Origin: a virus
Reading direction: 5' to 3' (one strand)
Length of the DNA: 42,883 nt
Virus record (IMG/VR): IMGVR_UViG_3300042389_001089
Coordinates: 1 to 42,883 of that record
Below, in pieces: positions 1-8,953 of this stretch. The translations under genes were made by a program, and so were the position numbers. Numbering within the stretch: position 1 is the stretch's first letter; the number at the start of each line of letters is the position of its first letter. Under the pieces are notes generated by a model that ran no database searches, had not been told where the DNA came from, and saw only the letters and a program-made list of their open reading frames with translations.

Positions 1-32
1 CGCAATCCAAAGGGCTTATTGACGTTTGCCAT
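1..32 (-). CDS. Probable major coat protein, N-terminal fragment (cut by window edge)
   Basis: Only the first eleven codons are present, reading MANVNKPFGLR, before the window ends. The ATG at 32-30 has a GGAG ribosome site about seven bases upstream (revcomp of 'ctcc' at 40-43). The position directly downstream of a scaffold gene and a small conserved protein, in a portal-GroES-scaffold cluster, is where tailed phages place the coat protein. Coat proteins of related environmental phages often begin with a short polar N-terminus ending in PFGL-R. The assignment rests on synteny and this short start, since no fold can be seen. It could instead be another small head protein, but no other coat candidate occurs in the window. 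Confidence 0.5.
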   Translation of the reverse strand, partial: MANVNKPFGL

Positions 33-61
33 TTGTAAGCTCCAAAGATTGATTAGCCAGA

Positions 62-535
62 TTACTCCGGCTTACGGAAGGTGGTGCGCGAACTCCGCTC
101 GGGGCTCTGAATCCGCATTGACGAGTGCGCGTTCTCACGCAGCAGCTCGTTATCTACCGCAGTCAACTGATCCCGCGCCTTCTTCGCAAAGTAGGCATTG
201 CGCTCTTCGACAGTTTCCACAGGAATGCGGGCAAGCATCAAGCCGCCTACGGAAACCACGCCTGCGTGCTTGCCATCTTCAATGGTAGGCAGCATGCCTT
301 GGTATTCCTCGGGCAGTTCCTCCAGTCGGACTAGCTCGTAGCCCTCGCGGAGACGTCCGTAGACGTTTTGCCTGTCATCAAACCCATTGACTTCTGATCG
401 AATCCAGCGATGTTGAAAGCCTTCAGGGGCAGGGGGAGCGTCAAGACGTGAAGGAGGCTGCCAAGGGCGGCGACGCGACTCTTTTTCGCGAGAAGCACGA
501 GAGCTGCGGTCGAGGGTAAGTTTGGTTTCGCTCAT
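62..535 (-). CDS. Conserved phage head-region protein, 157 aa, unknown function
   Basis: A soluble, charged protein with no signal peptide or membrane segment. The N-terminal 40 residues are Arg/Ser/Pro-rich and probably disordered. A compact core follows (about residues 55-115), with the run YELVRLEELPEEYQGMLP and then VVSVGGLMLARIPVETVEER, and a helical segment AYFAKKARDQLTAVDNELL. The C-terminus is again Ser/Arg-rich. It starts four bases after the scaffold gene and lies just before the coat-like gene, so a role in head assembly or decoration is likely from context only. I do not recognise a characterised homologue. Confidence 0.75.
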   Translation of the reverse strand: MSETKLTLDRSSRASREKESRRRPWQPPSRLDAPPAPEGFQHRWIRSEVNGFDDRQNVYGRLREGYELVRLEELPEEYQGMLPTIEDGKHAGVVSVGGLMLARIPVETVEERNAYFAKKARDQLTAVDNELLRENAHSSMRIQSPERSSRTTFRKPE

Positions 536-539
536 TTGA

Positions 540-1475
540 TCACTCCTTTACGTACTTGGCATATTCCTCAAGAGGAACATTCAGCTTCTTAGCAATAGCA
601 ACTTGGCTCGGGGATAGCCGAACAGTACGGCGCGCACTATTGATTCCGGAACTCCGGGTAGCAGGGGCAACAGCTGGCGCGGGACGCTGTTGTCTGTTGG
701 TTTGTTGCGGACTTTCATCCGTAAACCGCTTCGGAAACTCCTCCCGAAGGCGGCGGTCCAATTCAGTATAGTATTCGTCGCTGTTGGGGTCAAACCCCTC
801 GCTTTCCACGAGAGTTTGGTGGATGCCCCAGGCTCCGTAGGTCAGCACACGATCCTGGCCAAACCAGGTATTACGGGCGGCCCACTCCTCCGCACGGGGA
901 GAAGGCGCAGGAGGCGCTGCCTGTGCGCGAGCAACCTGCGGAGCCTGCTGTGGAGCAGGCTGCGGTTGGCGCAACTGCTGCTCTTGCGTCTGAATCCATC
1001 CCGAAACCTGCCGCTGCTCCATCACCAGCTCAGAAAGCCGCTGATTGGCGTCAGTCTCAGTGTCAATGTCGCCCTCTTCGCGGGCTTTCTTGATGATGGC
1101 TTTGAGCGTAGCCTGCTGCGTGTCCAAACGAGTCTTGGCCTCGTTCAAACGGCTGTAGTCCGTGTGGACCAGCTTCTGTTGGAGCTCCTGCGCTTGGTTC
1201 TGCAACCCGCGGGCGTACTCCAAGGCAGCCTGCTCGCGGCGCTCGGACTCCCGCATGCGGGCAGTCAGCTTGGCAATGCGCTTTTGCACCGCGTCACTGA
1301 CATGATCCAGCTCTTCGCGCTCTGCCTGGGTGGCAGAAGTCGAGGTAAGCGCCGAATTGGATGTCTCCATCGGCGCCTTGGACGAATCGCTAGGCTCGTC
1401 CAGGGTGATCTCGGCCGGTTTCTCGTCCGCGCCGATGTCAAATTCAAGTTGGGTGTCGGGAACAGTATTTGCCAT
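540..1475 (-). CDS. Putative capsid scaffolding protein, 311 aa
   Basis: Scaffold proteins line the inside of the procapsid, bind coat protein through a basic C-terminal helix and leave or are degraded before DNA packaging. This protein fits: an acidic disordered N-terminus (residues 1-50), a long Glu/Lys/Gln coiled-coil region (about 50-165), a Pro/Ala/Gln linker (about 165-195), and a basic C-terminal helix-turn-helix-like tail (RRTVRLSPSQVAIAKKL, then EEYAKYVKE). It sits between the GroES-like gene and the coat region. Identification is by composition, architecture and position rather than by catalytic motifs; a coiled-coil head-completion protein is the alternative. Confidence 0.72.
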   Translation of the reverse strand: MANTVPDTQLEFDIGADEKPAEITLDEPSDSSKAPMETSNSALTSTSATQAEREELDHVSDAVQKRIAKLTARMRESERREQAALEYARGLQNQAQELQQKLVHTDYSRLNEAKTRLDTQQATLKAIIKKAREEGDIDTETDANQRLSELVMEQRQVSGWIQTQEQQLRQPQPAPQQAPQVARAQAAPPAPSPRAEEWAARNTWFGQDRVLTYGAWGIHQTLVESEGFDPNSDEYYTELDRRLREEFPKRFTDESPQQTNRQQRPAPAVAPATRSSGINSARRTVRLSPSQVAIAKKLNVPLEEYAKYVKE

Positions 1476-1483
1476 GGGCTACC

Positions 1484-1936
1484 TCACAGGTGAAGAATGT
1501 CTTCGGGGTCTTGAATGCGCGCCAAGATCTCGTCATCGTTCAAGATTCGGATCTCGCCGCCATCAATGTTCAGCCTGGCACCGGCGTAACGGCCAAAAAT
1601 GACCCAGTCGCCCTTCTGGCACCACGCTCCATTCGGAAATTTGGCTTCATCCTTGTACGCAAGGTCGCCAACCGACAAAACATACCCGCAGACCGTCGCC
1701 ACTTGCTCGCGCTGCCGAGTTTGATCGGCCAGGACGATGCCGCCCTTGCTTTTTTCAGCGCCGCGGTACGGCAGAATGACAATTCGCCAGCCTGTTGGCT
1801 TAGGAATGCGGTCTAAAACCGATTCCTCCAGCTTTTCCACGCTCAGACTCCCGTCTGACGTGTAAGCATCGTCCAAAACTGGCTCATGGGCCTCTTTCTC
1901 TTCGGCCCATTTCTTTTCCAAAGCAGTCATTTCCAT
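1484..1936 (-). CDS. GroES-like co-chaperonin, 150 aa
   Basis: Residues about 47-143 read as a Cpn10/GroES domain: it opens with PTGWRIVILPYRGAEKSKGG, includes the mobile-loop-like stretch SKGGIVLADQTRQREQVATV, then VLSVGDLAYKD, the KGDWVIFGRYAG strand and ILNDDEILARI at the end. These match the usual GroES order (K-P...GGI-L...G-V..VG.G...GD.V.F..Y.G...I.DEILA.I). A 45-residue acidic N-terminal extension is extra compared with the roughly 97-residue host protein. Phage co-chaperonins (for example T4 gp31) cap host GroEL so that it can fold the coat protein; placement in the head cluster fits that job. It begins 15 bases after the 60-residue gene. Confidence 0.9.
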   Translation of the reverse strand: MEMTALEKKWAEEKEAHEPVLDDAYTSDGSLSVEKLEESVLDRIPKPTGWRIVILPYRGAEKSKGGIVLADQTRQREQVATVCGYVLSVGDLAYKDEAKFPNGAWCQKGDWVIFGRYAGARLNIDGGEIRILNDDEILARIQDPEDILHL

Positions 1937-1951
1937 TAAAAGGTCCTTTTG

Positions 1952-2134
1952 TTAGTCTTCGGCCCCGCGTAAAAGAGAGTGAATCACTTCTTCTACGAAT
2001 TTGTAGCCTTCTAACCGACCCATCAGGAACTTGTACTGCTCCATGTCGCGAACACCGCCCGTAAGAATCATCATGTGCGTGTCTTCACGCAACCGACGAA
2101 TCTCATGCAACAGTGTTTCAGTGAATTCCAGCAT
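1952..2134 (-). CDS. Small conserved phage protein, 60 aa
   Basis: A short mainly helical protein (MLEFTETLLHEIRRLREDTH..., then EQYKFLMGRLEGYKFVEEVI). The ATG at 2134 is preferred over one four codons upstream, because GGGG lies at proper distance before it and nothing Shine-Dalgarno-like precedes the earlier ATG. Such small helical proteins between the portal and the scaffold occur in many environmental phages, but their function is unknown. A head-to-tail or head-assembly accessory role is inferred from neighbours only. Confidence 0.7.
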   Translation of the reverse strand: MLEFTETLLHEIRRLREDTHMMILTGGVRDMEQYKFLMGRLEGYKFVEEVIHSLLRGAED

Positions 2135-2200
2135 GGATATCCCCATGAAGCAGACAGATAGGCCCCTGTCCGAAGGCTGCGGTGCATATTAGCACCAAAC

Positions 2201-2335
2201 TCACGCCAGTTTCACCTTATTGAAGGCGTCTTTTCGATATACATACGACACTTTTGGCTTGTCAGTCGGGTTTTTGACTGTTTTAGGCCCCTCTTTGGGC
2301 GCCTTGGGTGCCAATTTGGCGGGCTTTTTGCGCAT
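2201..2335 (-). CDS. Very small basic protein, 44 aa, overlapping the portal 3' end
   Basis: The frame starts ATG-CGC-AAA-AAG at 2335 and ends with TGA at 2201. It overlaps the last 53 bases of the portal gene in another frame. AAGGAG lies six bases upstream of the ATG, a textbook ribosome site inside the portal coding sequence. The product starts MRKKPAKLAPKAPKEG and ends RKDAFNKVKLA; it is strongly Lys/Pro-rich. A similar Lys-rich small protein lies at 32217-32375. The spacing, ribosome site and downstream non-overlapping part (about 80 bases) support a real gene. Function is unknown; a nucleic-acid-binding or virion role is possible. Confidence 0.62.
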   Translation of the reverse strand: MRKKPAKLAPKAPKEGPKTVKNPTDKPKVSYVYRKDAFNKVKLA

Positions 2336-4637
2336 CTTGTGCTCCTTTTTGGGCTAATTTCGCTTGATCGATGGCCACGTCGTTGGCTTCTTTCTGCTGA
2401 TCGAAGGCCAACCGCTGCTGATCCATTGCAATCCGGGCTTGATCGCGCTGTCCGGCCTGGGCGATCTCCTGCTTCTTGAGCTCCACCAGCGGATCGCTCT
2501 GGTCGCCTGCCAGCTGCGACTGCAATTGCTTGACTTCCTGGAAGTACTGGGCCACTTTCAGGGCCACCATCGCCTCGCGCTGCAGCGCCGACACCAGTTT
2601 TTCAGGGTCCGTGCCGTACTGCTGGAACAACTCGGCCTCCACGGCCTCTTCCGCTTTCAAGCGGATGTGGTCAAACACGTGCTTTTGCAGCGTCATCGCC
2701 ACCTGTGGCACAGACGCAACAATCGGCGACATGCCAAACAGCAGGTGCGTCATGATGTGCGCGTCGTGCTGCTGGCCAGCAAAGGCCTTGAGCGGCGATC
2801 CGTCCAGCGCCTGTGAGTTCTCACTGGCCGGATCCTTGGGCTTGTCCACATTCTGCGTGTTCAGGATCTGGTCGATATCCCGCACGCCGATGGCCTCGTA
2901 CATCCGGCGGTACGCCTCGTACATGTTGTGCATCTGCGGCGCGCTCTGCGCAAGCTGCAGCTGCGTCTGCGCCATGGTGATGCGCTGCGCCACCGAGAAA
3001 ATGTTGGGGTCCGACACCGGCAGCACGTCAATCCGGTCGTCGAAGTCCCGCGCCTTGATGAAGCGGCTCTCGCCAGGCACGTCGTACGGGTACTGCGGCG
3101 GCAAGTACTCCGCAAAGCCCTGCGCCAAGAGCTGGAACTCCAGCTTCTGCGCATAGTGCAGGCGCTTGTGGATGGCCGACATGACGGCCGAGCCCTTCTC
3201 CAGCAACGCAATCGTCGTGCCCACAGCAGCGTTCTGATTGCTGTCGCCCACCTGCATGTCCGTGATGCTCGACAGACGCCGGCCGGCATCCACACAGAAG
3301 CCCAGCAGCGCGAACAGCGTCTGGCTCGGCTCCTTGTACGGCAGCGGCAGCAACGACGCATTGATCTCCGCGCCGCCCGTATCAATGTCCCGGAACTCAC
3401 CAGGCTGCAGCGGCATGTCGTCGTTCATGATCCGCGCGCCCTTGGCCTTGAAGCCCGCTGGCAGGTTCGCCAGCGTGCCCGCGTCGATCAACTGCTGCAG
3501 CGCAGCCGACGAGGTCTTGCTCAAGCCACCGACCAGATGCAGGAAGCCCAAGCCATACGCACCGGGGCCCTGGACCAGCAGGTAATGCACGTAGTACTGC
3601 TTGCGACGATAAAGCTCGTCGCCCTGCTTCCAGTTGCGGCGGATGCCCACCACGTGATTCGTGACCTCATCGATGGTCACGATGTACGGCAGCTTGATGC
3701 CCGTGGCCTCGCCGTCTTCCTTGTGCTCGAAGCCCGGCAGGTCATAGTCAACCTGGAACTCCAACAGCACGATCTCTTCATCGTCGCCCCCCGTGGGCAC
3801 GATGCCCACCACGCGGTCCTGTTCCTTCTGGATCACGTTCTGGCTTGTCTCAGCCACGGCCTGCGCCTGGGCGGTGTCCAAGTACTGGCCGCGGACCACG
3901 GCGCGCCGGTAGGCATTCACGGGCATCGTCACGCGGTGCGTGATCCGCGCGCATTCGCTCATGACGCTTGAACCGTTGTACGGGATGTACAGATCCTCCG
4001 GCAGGATCAAGGCGCTCGTCATGCGGCCCTTGTCCTCGCAGTAGTACACCTTGCGGAAGGCCGAGCCGCCATAGCCCACGTAGAACAGCAACTGGTCGAA
4101 GTCCGGCGTGTACTCCTCCATCACCGTGGTGATCTGGTAATTCATGAAGTCACGCACGCGCTCGGCCTGCATCAACTTCTCGCGCGTCTCCTTGCCCAGG
4201 ACCTGCGTGCGCACAGGGCCGCCCGCGGGCATGAGCTCCTTCAGCGCCTGCGCCTGGAACTGCACCACGCTCTCGGTCAGCAAGGGATGCTGAACGGGGC
4301 ACGCGCCCTTGAACGGCTTGGTGCGCTCCTCGAACGAGAAGCCCAGCAGCTTCAGGCCCTTGCCGTACTGGTCTTCCCACTGCTTGCGCGAAGACTTGTC
4401 TGCCTCGAACAGCGCCATCAGCTCCGCGGACATGCTCTGCAAGACTGACGGATCGACGACCTCAGCAAGGTTGCTGTCGAAGGGGACCTTGTCGTCCTCC
4501 TCCGGTCCGATGCCGACCACCACCTCGCCCGTCTTGGCGTCAAACTCGACGCTGATGTCAGGCAGGTTCTCTTCTACCTCGATGGCCACATCGCCCGCAG
4601 GCAGGTCGTCAATCGTGACGTTCTTTTCAATAGGCAT
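2283..4637 (-). CDS. Portal protein (P22-type), 784 aa
   Basis: The portal forms the dodecameric ring at the head vertex through which DNA is packaged and ejected. The length (784) and layout match large podovirus portals: N-terminal acidic region, then GFSFEERTKPFKGACPVQHP, the clip/stem-forming middle with RKVYYCED and ILPEDLYIPYNG, and a long Gln-rich helical C-terminus (about residues 690-784: QSQLAGDQSDPLVELKKQEI, QRLAFDQQKEANDVAIDQ), reminiscent of the P22 barrel. It lies 14 bases downstream of the transglycosylase gene in a terL-portal-scaffold order. RBS: AAGGATAGAAC precedes the ATG. Confidence 0.92.
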   Translation of the reverse strand: MPIEKNVTIDDLPAGDVAIEVEENLPDISVEFDAKTGEVVVGIGPEEDDKVPFDSNLAEVVDPSVLQSMSAELMALFEADKSSRKQWEDQYGKGLKLLGFSFEERTKPFKGACPVQHPLLTESVVQFQAQALKELMPAGGPVRTQVLGKETREKLMQAERVRDFMNYQITTVMEEYTPDFDQLLFYVGYGGSAFRKVYYCEDKGRMTSALILPEDLYIPYNGSSVMSECARITHRVTMPVNAYRRAVVRGQYLDTAQAQAVAETSQNVIQKEQDRVVGIVPTGGDDEEIVLLEFQVDYDLPGFEHKEDGEATGIKLPYIVTIDEVTNHVVGIRRNWKQGDELYRRKQYYVHYLLVQGPGAYGLGFLHLVGGLSKTSSAALQQLIDAGTLANLPAGFKAKGARIMNDDMPLQPGEFRDIDTGGAEINASLLPLPYKEPSQTLFALLGFCVDAGRRLSSITDMQVGDSNQNAAVGTTIALLEKGSAVMSAIHKRLHYAQKLEFQLLAQGFAEYLPPQYPYDVPGESRFIKARDFDDRIDVLPVSDPNIFSVAQRITMAQTQLQLAQSAPQMHNMYEAYRRMYEAIGVRDIDQILNTQNVDKPKDPASENSQALDGSPLKAFAGQQHDAHIMTHLLFGMSPIVASVPQVAMTLQKHVFDHIRLKAEEAVEAELFQQYGTDPEKLVSALQREAMVALKVAQYFQEVKQLQSQLAGDQSDPLVELKKQEIAQAGQRDQARIAMDQQRLAFDQQKEANDVAIDQAKLAQKGAQDAQKARQIGTQGAQRGA

Positions 4638-4651
4638 GTTCTATCCTTACT

Positions 4652-7444
4652 TTATACGCCACCCAGGTCCCGGAGCTCTTCCAGGTGCCTTTGCGTGTTG
4701 CTGCGAGTTCGCTCGTATTGCAACTGCGCCTTGTAGTGTTGCAGGCCCGACGTCAAGTACTTGTCGTCCTCTTCAATGCTTGTGGGCTTGAGCACGTCCT
4801 TGAAGAACTGCTGCACCGCACTGCCGTACTTGCCCGGGTCCGTGTTCCCCGTTGCGCGGCCCTGTCCCTTGACCTGCGTCACGACCGGCGAGAACTCATC
4901 GTCCATCCGCACCTCCACCGTCGTCACAGGGCGGTTGCGGTTGTCGCGCAGCGTGTAGATCTGCATCTTGCCGTCCTTGAAGGCCTGGCGCTTTTGGGAC
5001 GAATACGTCGGGCCGCCCAGCTCATAGCCGCCCACCGAGTGGCCAAGGTAGGCGCCTTCGGGCACCGTGGCCTTGGACTCCTCGATGCGCTTCCAAGCGT
5101 ATCCGGCCAGCGGGCCTTCTTGGATCTGCAACAGCGGCGCACTTACGCCTTCGGTAAAGAACCGCTCGTTGACCCGTTTGCCCGCCTTGATGTCCGCGAT
5201 CAGCGTTTCCAGCTCAAACTTCTTGAGCCGGAACTTGGCAGAGTCCTTGACGACGTCCTCAAACCGCGTCTTACCAATCTCCTTGGGCGTGAGCGTCGCC
5301 AAGTACTCGTTGATGTACTGCGGCGTGAGAATGTCTTCCAGCGGTTTTTGCAACTTGATGTCAAAGATGGGCTCGCCCGTCTCAATTGCCCGACGCAATG
5401 TTTCTGAAACAGGCTGCCTTCCCCCTTTGGGCACCGGACCCACAAACGTAGATGCCTGCAGCAGTTGGGCAGGCACAGTCGTGTCATACGCAGTTGAAAG
5501 CAATTTGCCCGTTTCAGGCTGCGTGGTCAGCATGTTTACGGTAGGGATGTTTACCAGCTCCGGTCGCACCCCCGCCTCAATCAGCTTGTCTTCTAGTACT
5601 GTCTTGGCCTGGGCCGCCCGGGCATGGCCCGCAGGAGTCATCCAATTTCGCCCAGGCTCCAATATCCCTGGGTCAGTGAACATCATCGGCCTGATGCCCG
5701 TCATCTCGTCATACTTGCGGGTCAAGTCCTCGGTCGCTTCCGGGTACTTCGGGAAGAACCGCTCCTCGCCCGTCACAGGGTTGACCTTCGTCTTGCCCTG
5801 CTTGGTCTGCTCAATAGCGTACTTGCGGAAGTCTTTCTCCAGCGCCGGCGTCGTAATGTTGCCCTGCAGGATCTGCTTGAGGATAGGGTCGTCCGGAGTC
5901 CCGAACTGCCGCGTGATGTAGTTCGTGGCCTTGGTCTGCCAGAAGTTTTGGATGGCATCTAGCTTTTCCGGGTCCACCGGACCCGACGGACCATTCAAGC
6001 CTGTGGCCACCCACGCCTCCATGTTGCTGAGCAAATCGCGCCCCATGGACCTGTGCCCAGACACGCCTTCGCCCATCGCCGACACGCCGCCACCGGGCGG
6101 GCGCACAGCGTACAAAGGGGCTGCCGCCGGAGCTACCCTCTGAATAGCCCGCTCCACGGTCCGCGCTACAGTGGGGTCACTCGCCGCCGCCTGCGCAAGC
6201 ATCTTAGCTGCTTCCCCCGTCTTCTCCACACCACGGGCCGCGGTCCGCGTCGCACCAGCCGGGTTCACAAGATTGCTGGCAATGTCGCCGGCCGTGTAGA
6301 ACGCCCTAAGCGTCGGGTCCGTCGGCTCCGGGAACGCCAACCCCGCTTGACGCGACTTTTCCTTCAGCCAGTCACTGCCGCCTACAGGCCTCTCGACGTT
6401 GTACCCCAGCGGCCGCATCAGCATCGCCGCCACGTCCACAGGGAATCCCACGACGTTCTGCGGCAGCAAGGTCGCTCCCTTGGCCGCCTCCTTCTGGGCC
6501 TCCCCAGACTGCAACGCCCGCGTCACCGCCCCAGCCTTGCGCCCCTTGCCCGAACTGGGCACTACGCCAAAGGCCGCCTTGCTCGCCCGCTCCAGCTCCT
6601 CAGCCGTGGGCTCCATCTCGGCCAACATCTCCCTGGCCGACTTTTCAGCCTTTTCTGACTTGGCCTCGCCGCCCTCGTTGAACTGGGCCGCGGGCCGCGC
6701 TCCACTGAGCATCTCGTTGATCCGACGGTAGTCAGCATCCGACCGCGCCATCCCAATCAACCGAGTGATCTCCTCACTCTCGCCCACCAACCCGCCACTG
6801 GCCATCATCACCGGCTCCATCGCCGTGGGCTCCACCTGCGGCGCCTGCGCAAACAACTGCAGCGCCGCCTCCCGCTCCATCTCCGGCAACGTCAACGGCG
6901 GACCAGGCACAAACTCCTTCTTCGGCACAGGAGCAGGCCTCTTGCCTACATCCCCAAACCTCTCCTGCCACCGACCACGCACCTGGCCAGCAGTCAAACC
7001 CCTCAGCTCCGGGTTAGAACGCATCGCGACCCGGGAGTAAATCCTGTCCACCGGCGTCTCGTCCGCAGCAGACAAAACATCCACACTCCTCTTGGGCCCA
7101 GAGAAATGCGCCGCATACAACTCAAACGGCTCAGGCTCCCGCCCAAGCCTATTCTTCAAATAATCGCGCGCCTCGGCCAAGGACCGCACCCCGTACTCAA
7201 TATCCTCCTCAACCGACAAAACCTTCTTCGGCGGCAACCCCAACTCACGCCGACGCGCATCTGTCAATTGAAATAAACCCGTAGCCGTCGAGCGACGATT
7301 CCTCGCCGACGGACGCAAACTGCTCTCCAACTCCGCTACACGAATAACAACCTGCGGATCAAGCTCCGCGGCCCGGGCACGCTGCTCAATCATCTCAAGC
7401 AAACGCTCCCGCTTGTATTCCTGCTTCGCAGCTTTAGTGGCCAT
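4652..7444 (-). CDS. 930-aa virion-associated protein: N-terminal lytic transglycosylase, C-terminal PcfJ-like region
   Basis: Residues about 15-120 form an SLT (lysozyme-like) domain: the catalytic Glu is in AELESSLRPSARN (E40), followed by STATGLFQLT (53-61) and ELYAAHFSGPKRS. Such domains cut peptidoglycan so that the ejection apparatus can cross the wall. Residues 215-222 contain ASGGLVGE, a motif also seen in other large virion proteins here. Residues about 795-890 (YLGHSVGGYELGG, IYTLRDNRNRPVTTVEVR, VVTQVKGQGRATGNTDPGKY) resemble the PcfJ-like domain of polyvalent and mobile-element proteins. The middle is unassigned. The start ATG overlaps the TerL stop (TGATG). Unusual position: between terminase and portal. 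No other lysis enzyme is visible in the window, so it may act at entry. Confidence 0.82.
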   Translation of the reverse strand: MATKAAKQEYKRERLLEMIEQRARAAELDPQVVIRVAELESSLRPSARNRRSTATGLFQLTDARRRELGLPPKKVLSVEEDIEYGVRSLAEARDYLKNRLGREPEPFELYAAHFSGPKRSVDVLSAADETPVDRIYSRVAMRSNPELRGLTAGQVRGRWQERFGDVGKRPAPVPKKEFVPGPPLTLPEMEREAALQLFAQAPQVEPTAMEPVMMASGGLVGESEEITRLIGMARSDADYRRINEMLSGARPAAQFNEGGEAKSEKAEKSAREMLAEMEPTAEELERASKAAFGVVPSSGKGRKAGAVTRALQSGEAQKEAAKGATLLPQNVVGFPVDVAAMLMRPLGYNVERPVGGSDWLKEKSRQAGLAFPEPTDPTLRAFYTAGDIASNLVNPAGATRTAARGVEKTGEAAKMLAQAAASDPTVARTVERAIQRVAPAAAPLYAVRPPGGGVSAMGEGVSGHRSMGRDLLSNMEAWVATGLNGPSGPVDPEKLDAIQNFWQTKATNYITRQFGTPDDPILKQILQGNITTPALEKDFRKYAIEQTKQGKTKVNPVTGEERFFPKYPEATEDLTRKYDEMTGIRPMMFTDPGILEPGRNWMTPAGHARAAQAKTVLEDKLIEAGVRPELVNIPTVNMLTTQPETGKLLSTAYDTTVPAQLLQASTFVGPVPKGGRQPVSETLRRAIETGEPIFDIKLQKPLEDILTPQYINEYLATLTPKEIGKTRFEDVVKDSAKFRLKKFELETLIADIKAGKRVNERFFTEGVSAPLLQIQEGPLAGYAWKRIEESKATVPEGAYLGHSVGGYELGGPTYSSQKRQAFKDGKMQIYTLRDNRNRPVTTVEVRMDDEFSPVVTQVKGQGRATGNTDPGKYGSAVQQFFKDVLKPTSIEEDDKYLTSGLQHYKAQLQYERTRSNTQRHLEELRDLGGV

Positions 7445-8904
7445 CAGTAGTACTCAACAGGTCCCAAGGCTCGCGGCTCGCGGTCGTCCTCTTCGTCAGT
7501 GTGCAGGCGAACAAAGTTGCCTTGACGAAACCGCATCATCGCCTGCGTCGTAGAGTCAACCATATCATCGTTGTCGCCATTTGGGAATGCCGCACACTCC
7601 TCAATTAACTCCTGTGCCCATTCGAGGTCCGGGGCCCAGACCATCCCCGACTCAAACATCGGCGCCACAGAGTTCGCCCGGCTGATCTTGTCCGTCCCCG
7701 TCTTGCGGCCACCCGGCGAGTACATCGTCACAGGAATCCCCATCCGACGCATCTCCTGCTGGAGGACCGTGCCCGTGGCCTTCGCCTCAATCAGCACGTT
7801 GTCAGGATTCCACTGCCGGTACTCCTCCTTGGCAATGCGCTTGAGCTCCGGGAAATCCCACCGCCCACGCTTGACCCCCAACAGGATGATGTTGGGCCCC
7901 GAGTCAGAGTCCGGGTAAAAGACGCCCCAGGTCGTGATCACAGAGTAGTCCGCCGTCTCCTTCTTGGAGTACGCCGTGTCGTACGACTGGATCAAGTACT
8001 CACAGGGCGGCGGATCGTCGTACTTCCAAATGCGCCACCACTCGCGCTTGAGGATCGCGCCCTCGTCGTTGGTCGGCTGCTGCTGGTACATCGCGTTCCA
8101 CTTCTGGACCGACAACGACGCCTTGACAGCATTCAACTCCTCGATCTTCCAGAACCCGGGCCACAAAGGCTTGCCCGAGGGCAGGATGGCGGGGAACTCA
8201 ATGATCTCCCACTGGTCCGCCTTCGGACTGCTCTGCTGCTTGAGCAGGCGAGCCGTCAGATCCTTCGTGCCCCAGCGGGTCATCACAATGATCACCGAGC
8301 CGCCAGGCTGCAGACGAGAGCGAGGGCCAGAGGTGTACCACTCCCAGGCGTTTTCTAGCGCCAGCTCCGACAAAGCATCCTGCTCGGAATGCGGGTCGTC
8401 GATGATCAAAAGGTTTGCGCCACGCCCGGTCATCGCGCCGCCGACACCGACCGCGAAGTATTCGCCGCCCTTGTTGGTATCCCAGCGACCGGCCGCCTTA
8501 CTGTCGGCCTGCAACGACACGTCAGGGAATAACTCCTTGTAGCGGTCCATATCCATGAGGTTACGGACCTTGCGGCCGAATCTCACGGCCAGCTCGCCGG
8601 TGTGCGTGGCCTCAATAATCTTCGTGTCTGGCTTGTGCCCCATCACGAACGCGGGCAGTAAGTACGAAGCAAACTCGGACTTCGTGTGCCGCGGGGGCAT
8701 GTTGATGATCAGCCGCTTAAGCGTCCCATTAACCACCCGGTCAAACGCACTGGCCATCTTCTCGTGGTGGGCCCCGATTAACGCCTCGGGCCAGACGTAG
8801 CGGACGAAATCGAGGAACTTGTCCCTCGCGCTGTCCTGGGCGCTGAGCTGCGCCAGGCGGTACTCAAGCTTCAGGCGTTCTTCTTCGATATGTTCAGGGG
8901 TCAT
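7444..8904 (-). CDS. terL: Terminase large subunit (ATPase/nuclease), 486 aa
   Basis: TerL pumps DNA into the procapsid and cuts concatemers. Visible motifs: an atypical Walker A PPRHTKSE (70-77), Walker B LLIIDD (165-170) followed by PHSEQDA, the coupling-type TRWG (VMTRWGTKDL) and the RNase H-like nuclease start IQSYDTAYSKKETADYSV near residue 310, with a later IEAKATGT and the closing DDMVDSTTQAMMRF. Length is normal. The ATG at 8904 (MTPEHIEEE) is chosen rather than an in-frame TTG at 8934, because the homologous region starts here and the longer version adds an AT-rich leader. A CACAATCG promoter-like site lies 50 bases upstream. The partner terS is about 7.4 kb away. Confidence 0.95.
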   Translation of the reverse strand: MTPEHIEEERLKLEYRLAQLSAQDSARDKFLDFVRYVWPEALIGAHHEKMASAFDRVVNGTLKRLIINMPPRHTKSEFASYLLPAFVMGHKPDTKIIEATHTGELAVRFGRKVRNLMDMDRYKELFPDVSLQADSKAAGRWDTNKGGEYFAVGVGGAMTGRGANLLIIDDPHSEQDALSELALENAWEWYTSGPRSRLQPGGSVIIVMTRWGTKDLTARLLKQQSSPKADQWEIIEFPAILPSGKPLWPGFWKIEELNAVKASLSVQKWNAMYQQQPTNDEGAILKREWWRIWKYDDPPPCEYLIQSYDTAYSKKETADYSVITTWGVFYPDSDSGPNIILLGVKRGRWDFPELKRIAKEEYRQWNPDNVLIEAKATGTVLQQEMRRMGIPVTMYSPGGRKTGTDKISRANSVAPMFESGMVWAPDLEWAQELIEECAAFPNGDNDDMVDSTTQAMMRFRQGNFVRLHTDEEDDREPRALGPVEYY

Positions 8905-8953
8905 GCGCAGGCCGATTGCGTTTGAAATTTGCAAAAATTTTTGCGGCTTTGCG

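Noticed and set aside
8905-8934. N-terminal extension of TerL from a TTG at 8934
   Set aside because: No ribosome site, AT-rich leader composition, and the typical TerL start begins at the ATG at 8904.
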